Assembly (NCBI GenBank): GCA_018350325.1
Contig: JAEVLN010000001.1
Coordinates: 3,873,254 to 3,937,253 of the forward strand
Direction: 5' to 3'
Source of the DNA: Globodera rostochiensis
Lineage: Eukaryota > Nematoda > Chromadorea > Rhabditida > Heteroderidae
Length of the DNA stretch: 64,000 nucleotides
Notes under the pieces: model-generated
The model's database searches: none
The model's input: only the letters and a program-made list of their open reading frames with translations
What the model was told of the DNA's origin: nothing
Shown: piece after piece, positions 48,952 through 59,541 of the stretch
How the letters are laid out: the number at the start of each line of letters is the position of its first letter
How positions within the stretch are numbered: position 1 is the stretch's first letter
Translations under genes and position numbers: made by a program

Positions 48952-49785
48952 ATGTCCAACAACATTGTTGCCAAACAACATATTGCGATGAACATCATCG
49001 CCGCCGTGGATGCGAACTGCGGCATTGGCCGTTCCAATGCATTGCCTTGGCATTTGCCGACGGAGTACGCGCACTTTGTGCATGTTACGACGAGCACGAC
49101 GGACGCGCAAAAACGCAACGCGGTTTTGATGGGGCGAAAGTGTTGGGAAAGCATTCCGGCACGGTTTCGACCACTGAAGGGACGTCTTAACGTTGTTGTG
49201 AGTCGACAAATCTGTTGGAATGAATTAAGCAATTAAAATTATCCCTTCGCATTTATTGTATTAAATAAAATGTTTGACTTTAGCTCAGCCGAACGATGGA
49301 ACCTCAGGTAATGCTTTTTCGTTGGGAAATTTGAATAAATATTAGGCTTTTTCACGTACTTTGTAGGTGAGCGATCAATTAATAGTTGCCAAAGAACTTG
49401 ACGCAGTGCTCACCATTCTTCACAACGGACCCTTCAAAGATACAGTGGAAACCATTTGGTCAGCTTCGCGATTTTTTGACAGATATTTACTAAAAATGAT
49501 TTTTTAAGCATTTTTAAAAATCGCATAATTTAACCTATTTCCGTTGTTAGGAACGTGGGTGGCCACGACATTTATGCGCTTGGTCTGCAACATCCGTCGC
49601 TGTACAAATTGGTGCTGACCCGTCTCGACAAGGACTTCCAATGCGACGTTCACTTCCCGCCCATCGACTGGGCGCAGTTCGAGCGCAACGACGACTTTGG
49701 CGCGTCCGAGGAACGGCACGAAGAGCGCGGAGTGATTTGGCACGTGACATCTTACACGCGGAGGAAGGAGTTCGGAAGATTATGA
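48952..49785 (+). CDS. DHFR: Dihydrofolate reductase
   Basis: Four exons (about 48952-49197, 49284-49309, 49369-49460, 49550-49785), all phase-consistent, encode an intact DHFR that reduces dihydrofolate with NADPH for thymidylate and purine synthesis. The start is either ATG 48952 or ATG 48988; the second gives [14 protein letters not shown], matching the usual N-terminus. Visible landmarks are [10 protein letters not shown] with the Trp of the substrate loop, the acidic residue in the first helix (LPTEYAHF), the NADPH-binding [10 protein letters not shown] with [13 protein letters not shown], the second glycine motif NVGGHDIY, and HFPPIDW near the end. About 187-199 residues is the normal size. 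No fusion with thymidylate synthase is seen, as expected for animals. An MFS transporter begins 218 bases downstream on the same strand. Confidence 0.95.
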
Positions 49786-49967
49786 GTACAATCAAAAATT
49801 ATTTATATTTCATTTCAAAATTATTTTTTATCATTCCAATGGCCATGTCAATGCGAAATATAGATAAATAACTTTGCCACAAATATATTCCAAATTATCT
49901 GACAATTTGTTTGACTCTGGCAAAAGTAAAAACAATCTGTTTCTATTTTTGCAAATTTTCCTACACT

Positions 49968-49978
49968 GCCAATTGTAG
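49968..49978 (+). promoter_or_regulatory. Probable trans-splice acceptor of the MFSD12-like gene
   Basis: GCCAATTGTAG lies 24 bases upstream of ATG 50003 and 190 bases after the DHFR stop, as expected for a downstream cistron of a nematode operon. Confidence 0.4.
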
Positions 49979-50002
49979 GACGTCCAGACAGTAGATTGGT
50001 GC

Positions 50003-52522
50003 AATGCTTTCGTCGTCCCCGACCAGCGGGAGTCGGCAGCATTTGCTCGTTCATGCCGATCCAAACACTCGGGGCGAAAGCGTCGATGGAGTCGAAGTTG
50101 AGGGCCATGAAACCGAGGAAACGGCAAGTCCAATAAAAAGTCCGTAAAATAATTAATGCCTTTTGCAGCCAATTCGGGCGCCGTACTCGTCGAACGATCT
50201 GTCAAAGCGGCGAATTTTGGCCTATTCAGTTGGGCATTTCTATAACGATCTGTGCGCTTCAATGTGGTTCACCTACTTGCTGATTTTCATGGAGAAAGTT
50301 GTCTCTCTGCGCAGCTGGCAAGCCGGACTGCTCATGTTTATCGGCCAGGCATAAACTCTGTTCAGCCTGACCCGGGCTAAAGCCTGATGATACCCGCTCG
50401 ACCCGGGCTAAAACCTGATACCCGCTCGATTTGTTTTCGACTACCCGAAAAATACCCGCCCGGGTCCCAGCCGTTTATCCGAACGTGGACTCACTGACGG
50501 ACATGTTGTGAAAAATTGACAAAATCCGTCCGCAAATTCATATTGACAAGGGTCGGAGAACCATTTTTTTGTTGCAAATTTGGCATTTTGAATTCAATGT
50601 TTGTCCTCGGCGTTATTTGCTTTTTGTTCAGGTGACCGATGCCGTGTCAACACCCCTCGTCGGCATGCTCAGCGATTTGTCTTTTTTGCCAGGCTTTTTG
50701 CGCCGTTTTGGACGAAGAAAGTCGTGGCACATCATCGGTTCTTTTTCTGTTATGGAATTTACTGACAAATTTTTGAAGGTACCTTTTGCGTCACTTTCTC
50801 ATTCCCTCTGATTTTCTCCGGCTGTCTCCTCTGCGATTGGGTGCCCTTTCTCCGCCTTTTTTGGTTCGTCCCGCCCATTATGCTCTTCCAATTCGGATGG
50901 GCCGCCGTCCAAATTTCCCATTTGGCCATGATTCCCGAGCTGACCAGCTCCGAGCACACGCGCATGGTCCGCCACTGAGTTTTTGTTGGACTGTTCTTTT
51001 TTCGGGGAACCGTTCGAGTTATATAGTAGCAAGCACTTAAGGACCGATCGAGAATCTCACGCTAACATTTCGCCGATTCTCGAAAAAAATCTCGATTGTC
51101 CACGCTTTAGTTTGAGTGCGCAATTAAAGAAAAAAACTTTTTTATTTTTGTTTTACAGTCGATGACCTCCTACCGGTACGGGTTTACAGTGGCCGCCAAT
51201 TTGTTCGTGTTCGCCTGTCTTTTTCTGTTTTTGGCACAGGATAAGGACACGAGCAAAATCAAACCGTCCGATTTGGCCAACTTTCGAGTCTGTCCGTCTT
51301 CATTGGATTTTCTTCCACTCTAACAGATTCAAATTGTTGCGCTTCTTTAGAACCTCGGTCTGATAGCGGTTGTATTTGGTTCAGTCGTTACAGCTCTCTT
51401 TTACGCGGGTGTCAGTGAGCCGAGCAGCGGACAGCGGCGGATGAGCCGACTGAACTCGGAGAGCGGCTCACATGAGCTGGAGCGCATGTCTTGGTCAGAA
51501 TTGACATTTTGTTTGCGTGAACGTCCACATTTTTTTCATTTGGATGACTTTTTATTCCAGGCACAGTTGGTTCAAGCAACGCCATTTTTACCAAGTACCT
51601 TTTGATTTTATATTTATTTTTTGCTTTAATTTTGCCATCAGGTTGCCGCACTTTACGTGTTTTCTCGGTTTATCATTTATTTGAATTTCTTTATTTTTCC
51701 CCGTTCAGCGTGTACATAAACATCTCCCAAATTTACCTGTCCTTTTACATCACCCAAACCCATCACCGGGCCAAGCAGTTCGTCGCCCTGTTGCCTTTGA
51801 CCGCCTATTTGGCGTCGATGCTCGCCTCGTTGGTGCTCGGCTCGACTCCGAGGGCGGGAGGAAAGGTTTAAACGGGCTTTTACAGTCTGATTCCCCCCCC
51901 CCCCATCCCTTCAGCTTTTGTTCATGTCTGGTGCGTTCGTTGGTGCTCTGAACTGTGCCGCTTTCTACCATCCGCCGCCATGGCCGGGCATTGGCTTGGT
52001 GCTATTTGGAATCGCCGCTCTGTTAGGTATAACGCAGGCACTGTTGCTGATCTGCTCGCTTAATGCCACGGCACAGCTCATCAACAGAAATACTGTACGT
52101 CCCTTCACAATTATTTTAGGCAAAAATTTCCTTTATCAAATTTTTTTTGTCAGGAAAGCGGTGCGTTCGTTTACGGCGCCATGAGTTTTTTGGACAAGTT
52201 GAGCAACGGGGTGATTGTCTGGCTGCTGGAGTTGTACAATCCGTCCTGTCGGACGAGCGGCGCCGGGCACGCGTTGGCCTGCGCCAACTTTTACCGGGAC
52301 GTAATGGCATTTGTGCCGGGAGGCTGCGTTTGTGCCATTCTCTTCATCCTCTTTGGCATGGACATCCGTGGGTTGGGCCAACGAGGGACACAGCAGCAAC
52401 GAAGCGGAAAAATACGGAGGGGGGACGAGGGCGATCTGATGGCCGAGAATGGACGAGAAACTGAGCAGGACATAAGCCGTCTACACAGTATTGGCCCTGC
52501 GTTTGGTGGGTGTACTGCTTGA
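50003..52522 (+). CDS. MFSD12: MFSD12-like major facilitator transporter
   Basis: ATG 50003 begins a polar head (MLSSSPTSGSRQ) before the membrane domain. Diagnostic stretches follow family order: YSVGHFYNDLCASMWFTYLL (50220-50285), QVTDAVSTPLVGMLSD (50630-50680), FSFPLIFSGC, FQFGWAAVQISHLAMIPELT (50885-50950), SYRYGFTVAANLFVF (51165-51215), VYINISQIYLSFYITQT (51710-51765) and FVYGAMSFLDKLSNGV (52170-52220). These are the MFSD12 signatures within the GPH sugar:cation symporter-like branch. In mammals MFSD12 brings cysteine into lysosomes and melanosomes; that role here is inferred. About 12 membrane helices are expected. The intron after GLLMFIGQ starts with GC (GCATAA, 50349) instead of GT. 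The tail is hydrophilic and ends at TGA 52520-52522. An acceptor-like TTGTAG 25 bases before the ATG suggests trans-splicing. Confidence 0.9.
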
Positions 52523-53166
52523 ACGACTCGTAATATCGCGTCCTTTTTTGAGGATCATTTTTAAGATTTTATTACGAAATATTTTCATTGTTGGGAAGTT
52601 TATTGAAAATTATTGAACTTTTTCAAATATTGTGTTAAGATTTGTCCCACCCGGCCCCGGCCATTCCAACACTGGCAGAACATAGCGAAGAGCCGTCCAA
52701 CCCGAACATCATTCGCTTGCCTTGACGAATCCCCAAATTTTGAATTTCCAAAATTTTTTTAACATTTTTTTTCTTTATCATTCCGAATGTTGTTCATAGT
52801 CTCACGTGTGCACATACCTAATACTCACTTCACTTGAATTTTCTAATAAGTTTCTCTGAAATATGGAGTGCCTCTGGGCCTATACTTAAGTCTTTAAAGC
52901 ATTTTAGTTTTGTCATTCTCTCGATTCTTTTGGCATTCTGTGGTGCTCTAATCAGGCCCAACAAAAAACTGCATTAATATTTGCCACATATTTATGATAT
53001 TTGTATGATTTGTAACTCTAATCATGGACAGTACGTGATTGGAATTGTAAAACTAATTTAAAATGAACTCCGTCAGAAGAACATGCGGAATTTTGTTTAT
53101 CTATTTTTCCTAACGATAATTCTTTTGAAAACATAATTTAATTTTTAAAAGATTGTGCACAATTTT
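52523..53166. other. Intergenic region
   Basis: No gene seen. AT-rich. A run ending TTTTTAAAAG at 53152 may be the acceptor before the TEX10 start. Confidence 0.5.
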
Positions 53167-55319
53167 ATGGGTGGCAGAAAGCGCTTCAACCCGGCAGTAA
53201 GAAACGCCAAAACATTTCGAAAAAAGGCAATCAAAGTTGGTAGGATATTACGGCACGACAATGCCACTGACACGCGCGTATGTGCCAAAAAGATTGCCAT
53301 TGTGGAGCAGTTGAGGGGTGAAGGTGACGAGGTGCCCGACTCCTCGACAGATGCCGTCGCGCATCGGCATCCGCAAAAGGGCCTGGATGAGTTGGTGGCA
53401 CAGCTTGGCCATTACAACGAGAACATTTGCCGGGATGCCATTCATGGTAATAACTTGGAGGGGTGGACGGACATCGGCTTAATGTATTAAAAAATATTGG
53501 ACGGTACATCCAAAATAATCGTAGCTGAATAAGAAAAAGACAAAATGCTAGCGATTCGAGCATTTCATACGCAAAATGTCTCTTTTGCTCGGTTTAGGCG
53601 TCCGACTTCAGTTCAAGGACTCGTCCGAACAGTTGAGAAGGCACTTGCGCAAAATCATTCCCGCCATTGGTTCTCTGATCAATCGCGAGGCACGTGAGGG
53701 GTAAATGGGTTAAAGATCCCGGGATGATGTTTGAACCGGGACATTGTTTGGCATTTTTTCTTTGTTTAAATTTTCCTGAATAATTACCACTTAAGCTGAA
53801 ATTGACAGCGACGCGCAATCAACTGAAGAGACTGATCGAAATGGTTTGTGCCGTGCCTAGCGAAGTGATCAGTTCGCACTTCGGCCTTTTTTGTGGCTAC
53901 GTCCTCACCGGCAAGTGCCTATTTTGTTTTATTTTTGGCACATTTTTCTTACGGGTCACAAAAAACAGAAAACTTTCCATATTATTGTTTCTTTTTAAGT
54001 CGATTTTAAGCCTTTGTAGTGAGCTTTTGCATCGAATAAAAATATTATCAATACTTAAAATTACACAAATTTTGTTAAGGCATTTTTGAAAGAAATTTGC
54101 ATTAGCCGGAAATTTCCGAATGTTCCTTTGGAATTCCCAAATTTAGGGATTTCCGATGTGCGGGCGCCCATCCGAACGCTGTCTTTCGACGTTTTGACCC
54201 TTTTGCTGCAGAAATATGGGCGGTTGTGCTCCCAAAATCGCGAATTGTTTAGCGCATTTTTGCAACTGATGGGCGGTCAACGAAAGCCCGAAAACCGGTT
54301 AGCTTTGGCATTGGCACGCTTTATTTGGAAATGGGGGGAGGGACTTTTCTTTCAAATCGTTATTTTTTCAGGACAAACAAAAAGGACAATTTTTTGATAG
54401 GACAAAACTGCTTGACGCTCTGTCCCAATTCATTGTCGTCTTCGGAGTGTTCAACGACAACAAACTTTGGCCCGAACGCACTTTGACCATTTCATTTGAA
54501 AAGGGAATGACGGAGGTGAAAGATGAAAACCATTTGGCCTTAGGGGGTGCAGAATTCACCATAACTTTTTGCTCATTAAACATATTGATTGTAATTGCAT
54601 TGTGGTGGGCAAACTTAAACATTTAAAGTCCAAATTAAAGAATCTTTGCGGACCCTTTGTTTTAAAAGTTTCTGTTCAGACTCGCTCTTCAGCCTCCGCC
54701 GTTTCTCTGTTGCCTTCCGCCGCCTATTTTCACTTTCCCGTCCTTTGCCTGGACAGCGCGAATTCGGTGGACGGCACGTCGCCTCTGATGACACGGGACG
54801 GTCTGCTGAACTGTTGCAGGGTGAGGAAATTATAATCGTAAAAGCTTTCTAACCCGGTTAAAGTGGCATCTCTGATCAGAGAGCATACAGATCAGATCGG
54901 ATTGTGATAATTTGGGTTTAAGCAAGAAAAATAAAATTTTTATATTAATATTTTTGAATAAAATTTGTCGATTACCAAAAAATCCAATTATGAAATAAAC
55001 CAGATCTTTTGTCCACTGTTGGAGGCCATAATCCAAGTTGAGAAGGACGCCGACGGCACAAAGTTCACTTCAACAATGAGCAGGTGTTTTGCTTTGCTTT
55101 GCTTTTGTTGTCAACGCCACCGTTTCTTTTTGTAGGGTTCACAACGTCGTCTCTCGGCTTGTCGATGTCTCTCTGCACGTTTTGAACCTCCAATTTGATG
55201 GGGCGGGCGAATTGCGCGGCCAAATTGTTGCAATTTTTGGCCAATTGCGTCGATGTCCGTTGACGGGTGCCTCGCGAAAATTAGCGAAGAAATTTGATTT
55301 GTTGGCCACCCAAAATTAA
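53167..55319 (+). CDS. TEX10: TEX10/IPI1 homologue (rRNA-processing Rix1-complex scaffold)
   Basis: Starts at ATG 53167 (MGGRKRFNPAVRNAK) with the family N-terminus: KAIKVGRILRHDNATDTRV, then LDELVAQLGHYNENICRDAI. Later exons carry HEAT-like helices (LRKIIPAIGSLINREA, LKRLIEMVCAVPSEVISSHF, RAPIRTLSFDVLTLLLQKYG, TKLLDALSQFIVVFG) and the end is RKLAKKFDLLATQN with TAA at 55317-55319. The KVGK/R...NAT.T and LL.QL.HYN motifs are those of human TEX10 and yeast Ipi1. These proteins scaffold the Rix1/PELP1 complex in 60S ribosome maturation, and TEX10 also associates with MLL1-linked chromatin complexes. The intron after GYVLTG uses GC (GCAAGT, 53911). Length, about 430 residues, is shorter than human TEX10. 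Confidence 0.8.
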
Positions 55320-55442
55320 TTGTCGTTTATTCAAACTTGATGGAAAATTCTCAGAATTTGCGATTTTTCATTTTTACGAAAGGATTCATTTGGTTGTTCG
55401 GACTTTCGTGATCCTTTGATGTTCTTTTAGCTTTGATCTCTA

Positions 55443-55453
55443 ATTAATTTCAG
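55443..55453 (+). promoter_or_regulatory. Probable trans-splice acceptor of SEC20
   Basis: ATTAATTTCAG ends 30 bases before the first in-frame ATG of SEC20 and 134 bases after the TEX10 stop codon, typical of SL2-type trans-splicing in an operon. Confidence 0.45.
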
Positions 55454-55483
55454 TTATTTTTCCCATTGGAAAGCGTTGTTAGA

Positions 55484-56550
55484 ATGTTATTGAACAAAGG
55501 CGCCGTTGGCGATGGTGCCGCAGCGAGGGAACGCGAGCGGCGTCTGCGTGAGCAGCTCTTCCGTCGATCTGTCGCCACGTCGCGCCGCAGCGCCTTTGAC
55601 CGCCGTTCGGACACATTGCGCGCGCGCGGGGAACGCACCAACGAAATGCTTAGCACATTGGTCGGCCGCATGGGCGAACAGGTGGAGGACAATGTTCTGT
55701 GCCGTTTTGTGCACATTCTTTGGCACTCATTGAAAACCTGGGATTTGAACTTTGAAACAAATAGGAGGGTTCAAATCGGCACAACAGAACAAAACGCTTT
55801 GATACAATATACAAAATATGTGACTCCTAAGTTTAAATTCTTCGAAAACCGGACCGAGAAGAACCGACGAACATTTAGGCTACCTCCGAGTCGATCGGGT
55901 GGGTGTCGGAAGAGTAACACGTAATCTGCGAACGATATTAATTAACATGCTTTTTTCTGTTCGTTCACAGGTCGAACACTCAGAGCAGACGACCGCCGCC
56001 CTCGTCCATTCGTCGTCCGTTCTTCGCGAGTCCCATTCCAATTTTACCGCCGTCGGAAATGCCATTCGTTCAGGCGGCAAATTGATCTCTAAATATGGAC
56101 GACGCGAGACGACGGACAAAGTGTGTTTTTATGGTTCTAGAAGACGTCGGTTGTGTAGGAAAAATTTTTGAAAAATTGACCATTTGTTAAGGAAACGAAT
56201 CCAAACTACAAAATTAGTTTTTACCAAGATCATTTTGAGAGAAGGCAATCACATAATAATATTGCAAAACGTCTTGTGATTACCTATGTTTGGAATAAGT
56301 TCGGGATCGGAATTTTGGACTTCCCGAGGTTTTCTTGTCAGAAACTGAATGCATTCTATTACCGAAATTGTGCAATTCTCGTTCAAACCAATTAATTTTT
56401 CCTACGCAAATGTATCCAAAACCCTATATTTTTGTTTTTGAGATTCTAATTGTGCTCTGTCTGTTCCTTTACTTCGGCGTCTGTCTGTACATTCTGCGCA
56501 AACGAATGCGCCTGCTGAGGGTGTTCGACTGGTGGTATTGGTTCGGATGA
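55484..56550 (+). CDS. SEC20: SEC20/BNIP1-family Qb-SNARE, short form
   Basis: Three exons (55484-55681, 55971-56120, 56443-56550) give 151 residues ending in TGA 56548-56550. The middle carries the SEC20 SNARE motif: SDTLRARGERTNEMLSTLV, then VEHSEQTTAALVHSSSVLRE, with the family-typical GGKLISKYGRRETTDK at the end. A single membrane helix follows (ILIVLCLFLYFGVCLYILRK), then a short luminal aromatic tail. SEC20 acts in COPI-vesicle fusion at the ER with Use1 and Sec22. The protein starts directly with a charged Arg/Glu segment and lacks most of the N-terminal region seen in human BNIP1 (228 residues). No room for further exons exists before the TEX10 stop codon, so this is either a shortened form or misses an initial exon. 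Confidence 0.8.
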
Positions 56551-56958
56551 TGAGTCCGTGCGGCATGGACTGTTTTATTTCCGCCGATTAATGTAATATA
56601 AACATACATATTTTTATTTTTGTTTTATTCGTTCTATCAGAAGGAATTTACTTGACACGTTTTGGTTGGGAAATGACCAAAATGTGATTATGGTTATGTG
56701 GAAATTTTTTTAAAATAAACTATCCAATTTTGTTTTGCAACATTATATGATTTGGGTCATTTCAAAAACCCATCAATTCATAAATCATTCATTCGATTGC
56801 TCTCGGCCCGCTGAGCACAAATTCGAAAAATGCGTTCTTCACTTCTTTCAGCCCCATTTCACCGGGACTGACCAAACCGGTTGCAGCGCCCCGGTTCATA
56901 GCGTATTTTCCGCTGGAGCAGTTCGTCCACCATCGTTTCTCCCCGTTTTTTGCCCGCT

Positions 56959-59187
56959 ATGCCCAATGTTATGTCCCGACTGGCGGCCAACACTTTTGGA
57001 CTGCGTCTTTTGCCCGCCGAATGCCATGAGCTCAGTCACACGTGGCATCCCAACTGTTTCTGGGCCCTTCGAGACCCGTTCGTCCCCACATGCCTTTTTT
57101 GTCTCAGGACGTACGGCTCGCTGTACGCGGTGAGCGCATAAATTTGTCCATACTGCCACCAAATTTTATTTGGTTTCCCTTTTCACTCCTGGAAGCGGTC
57201 ATTAACGCCGCACACCGATTAACAGAAAGACTTAAATGCTAATAATCTGAAGGTGTTCTCTTCAGCTCAAGGCCCTGGTTGACCGGCGGGGTCGAGTTGA
57301 CCGCGTGGATTGGGTCCGCGTTCTGTTAAACACCGTCCGATCCTCCGTCTTTTTGACCGCCACTGAGATTTTGTTCTTAGCTTGGCTATGCGTATTTCGG
57401 TGAGTCTTTCTTTGAAGACAAAACAAAAAACTTCAGAGGACAATTAATTTTTAAGATTAATCCACAAAAATAAAATTCAGAAAATTTTATTTGTATCGTT
57501 CAATAATTGTTCTAAAAATATAAACTTTACACTTAAATTCAAAAGATTGTTTCAGGCGTTTGCTCGGCTTCGCCACTTGGCCAACCGTTTCGGTGCTCAA
57601 CGCATTTTTCGCCTGTTTAATGTCCATTTGGATTGAAAGCAAAGCGCGCCGTGGCACTTTGGTGCCATATTTGCTGAATCTGGTCAATTTCCAATACAAT
57701 TAAATGTAAACACATTAACATAACGAAGAATCCCATGTTTTTAGGCTTCCGAGGCATTTTTTCGCCAGGCCCAAAATCGGCATTGGATTCGTAGTGACCC
57801 GCCGCCTTTTGCCCGCGCCCAATCGCTTCTTTTTGGCGCTTCTGTCGCCATTTCTGTTGCCATATTGTCCAGAAAACGACCCGTGGGCCAAAAATCCGCC
57901 CGATCGGCCGAATTTTGGCGTTCCGTTCTCCACAGAGCTGTCGGATTTGCTGACGGAGAGGATGAAAATGGGGAAATTGTTGGAAAACGGGTCGGAAATT
58001 TTGTATTTTATAATAAAAACAATAATTTTTATGTCAAAAAACGATTATTGAACTGTTACACATTAATAACCCAAACCAGATCTCTCGGTTTAAAATTGTA
58101 AACTTCCGAAATTTCAGAAAATCCATTCAAACGACCCAAAACGGCGGCTTCCGTCAATTTGTGGAGTCGGAGGAAGGAACTGTCCCGATTCGCATTACAA
58201 TTGTGCAATGAAGGCGTTCAATGTAATTATTGACTGTTTTTTCGTATAATTTTTCTGTTTTTGTTCTTTTTAGCTCAGTCTGAAGAACTTTTCCCTTTCG
58301 TTGGCTGCACTGACACTGCTCAAACTGTTCAGTGCGCTCCGATCGGTCACCAAAGGCCCCCAAAAGTTTCTTCGTCCACCATTCTCAACTTTTTCGCGCA
58401 GTAAAAACGCTAAAAAACTGATCGAACATTTTCGGGTGCCAACATTCGTCGGCGTTTTGCCATTGCTTTGTCAGGTTGAAGAAATATTTTAGTTTTTGTT
58501 AATGATTTTTATTATTTTGGTTTGGTGTCCTCAGCCGACGAATAAATGTCAAATTTTTGTTGCAGTTTTCCCAATGCATTTTCGCCCGCCTTTTCCCCAC
58601 AAAAAATGCTTCCATCGCCCGGCCCATTGGCTTTGGGCTCAGCGCAGCCTTTGCAATGGCATTTTTGTGGCCCAACAACAATTTGGCACTATACGCATTT
58701 TGGAAGATGGCCGAAGTGAATGAACAAATTAAACATTTCAATTGTCCTTCGATCGTTCAGTTTGCCTATTTTCGACTGGCCGACGCCGGCATTGTGCCTG
58801 TTTACCGCTCGGCTGATGCCCTCCTTTTCTCCGTTCTTTCCGCATACCTTCTTAGCCTTGCGGTGTTGGAACCGCACGCACTGAGGCCAAATTACTACAA
58901 ATTTCTTTGCTCACTGACCGGCAACAGGTGGTGAAAATGTATAAAACTAAAATTGGACGAAGTTTTGGCACATTTAAATAGTTGGTTTGTAAATCTATTT
59001 AAGAAAGACAAGTAAAGTAAAGCTCCTGCATTTCAGACTACAACATTTTAATCGGCCTCTGTTCGACCGCTTTTTTGGAACAAGTTCGAGTACAGTCCTT
59101 CACCGAGATTATCGGCCAGAGATTATGCCACAACTGCGAACTATCAATCCGGCACAATATCTTTCGCCTCTCCCAATCAACCGATAA
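56959..59187 (+). CDS. TMEM135: TMEM135-like peroxisomal/mitochondrial membrane protein
   Basis: ATG 56959 is followed by the family's Cys/His N-terminus (ECHELSHTWHPNCF). Then come VLLNTVRSSVFLTATEILFL (57310-57380), FATWPTVSVLNAFFACLMSI, RGTLVPYLLNLASEAFFR, a Cys-rich block (CGVGGRNCPDSHYNCAMKAF, 58155-58215), SLAALTLLKLFSALRSV, ARPIGFGLSAAFAMAFLWPN (58610-58680) and the paired-Pro end YRSADALLF...HALRPNYYKF (58800-58900). The last exon carries RPLFDRFFG and ends in TAA 59185-59187. All follow TMEM135 order. TMEM135 controls mitochondrial dynamics and cholesterol/peroxisome function in mammals, and cold and fat-storage phenotypes are reported in C. elegans. It is a Tim17-related multi-pass protein. 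A TTTCAG at 56846-56851 may be the trans-splice site, 300 bases after SEC20. Confidence 0.88.
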
Positions 59188-59541
59188 CTTAATTTTAAAT
59201 ATTTAACGTTCCCCTTATACTTCATTTTTAATTGTTACCGAGAAAATCACTTAATAAAACTGAAAAAACTAATTCCCCTACATTCTCCAGACGAATAAAT
59301 CAAATGCCCAAACCTCAAAAACTCAAGCAACAAAAATAAATGGAAGAGATACCTCCCCAGTATCATCTTATAACTTTCAAAAGGCAGTTGTGTAATAACC
59401 TTTTTACAAATAAAATCATTTGGAACGACCACATCATCAGCGTAAAAGGATGTTCGAAAGTCCCCAGAGTTGAAGAAAAGTATGGACTTTTTGTCTCGTA
59501 AATTTTTCGTCTCGAACATCCTTAACTCATTAATTCATCAT

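Noticed and set aside
49831..50262. Minus-strand frame of 143 residues
   Set aside because: Antisense of the first exons of the MFSD12-like gene, whose plus-strand frame shows clear family motifs.
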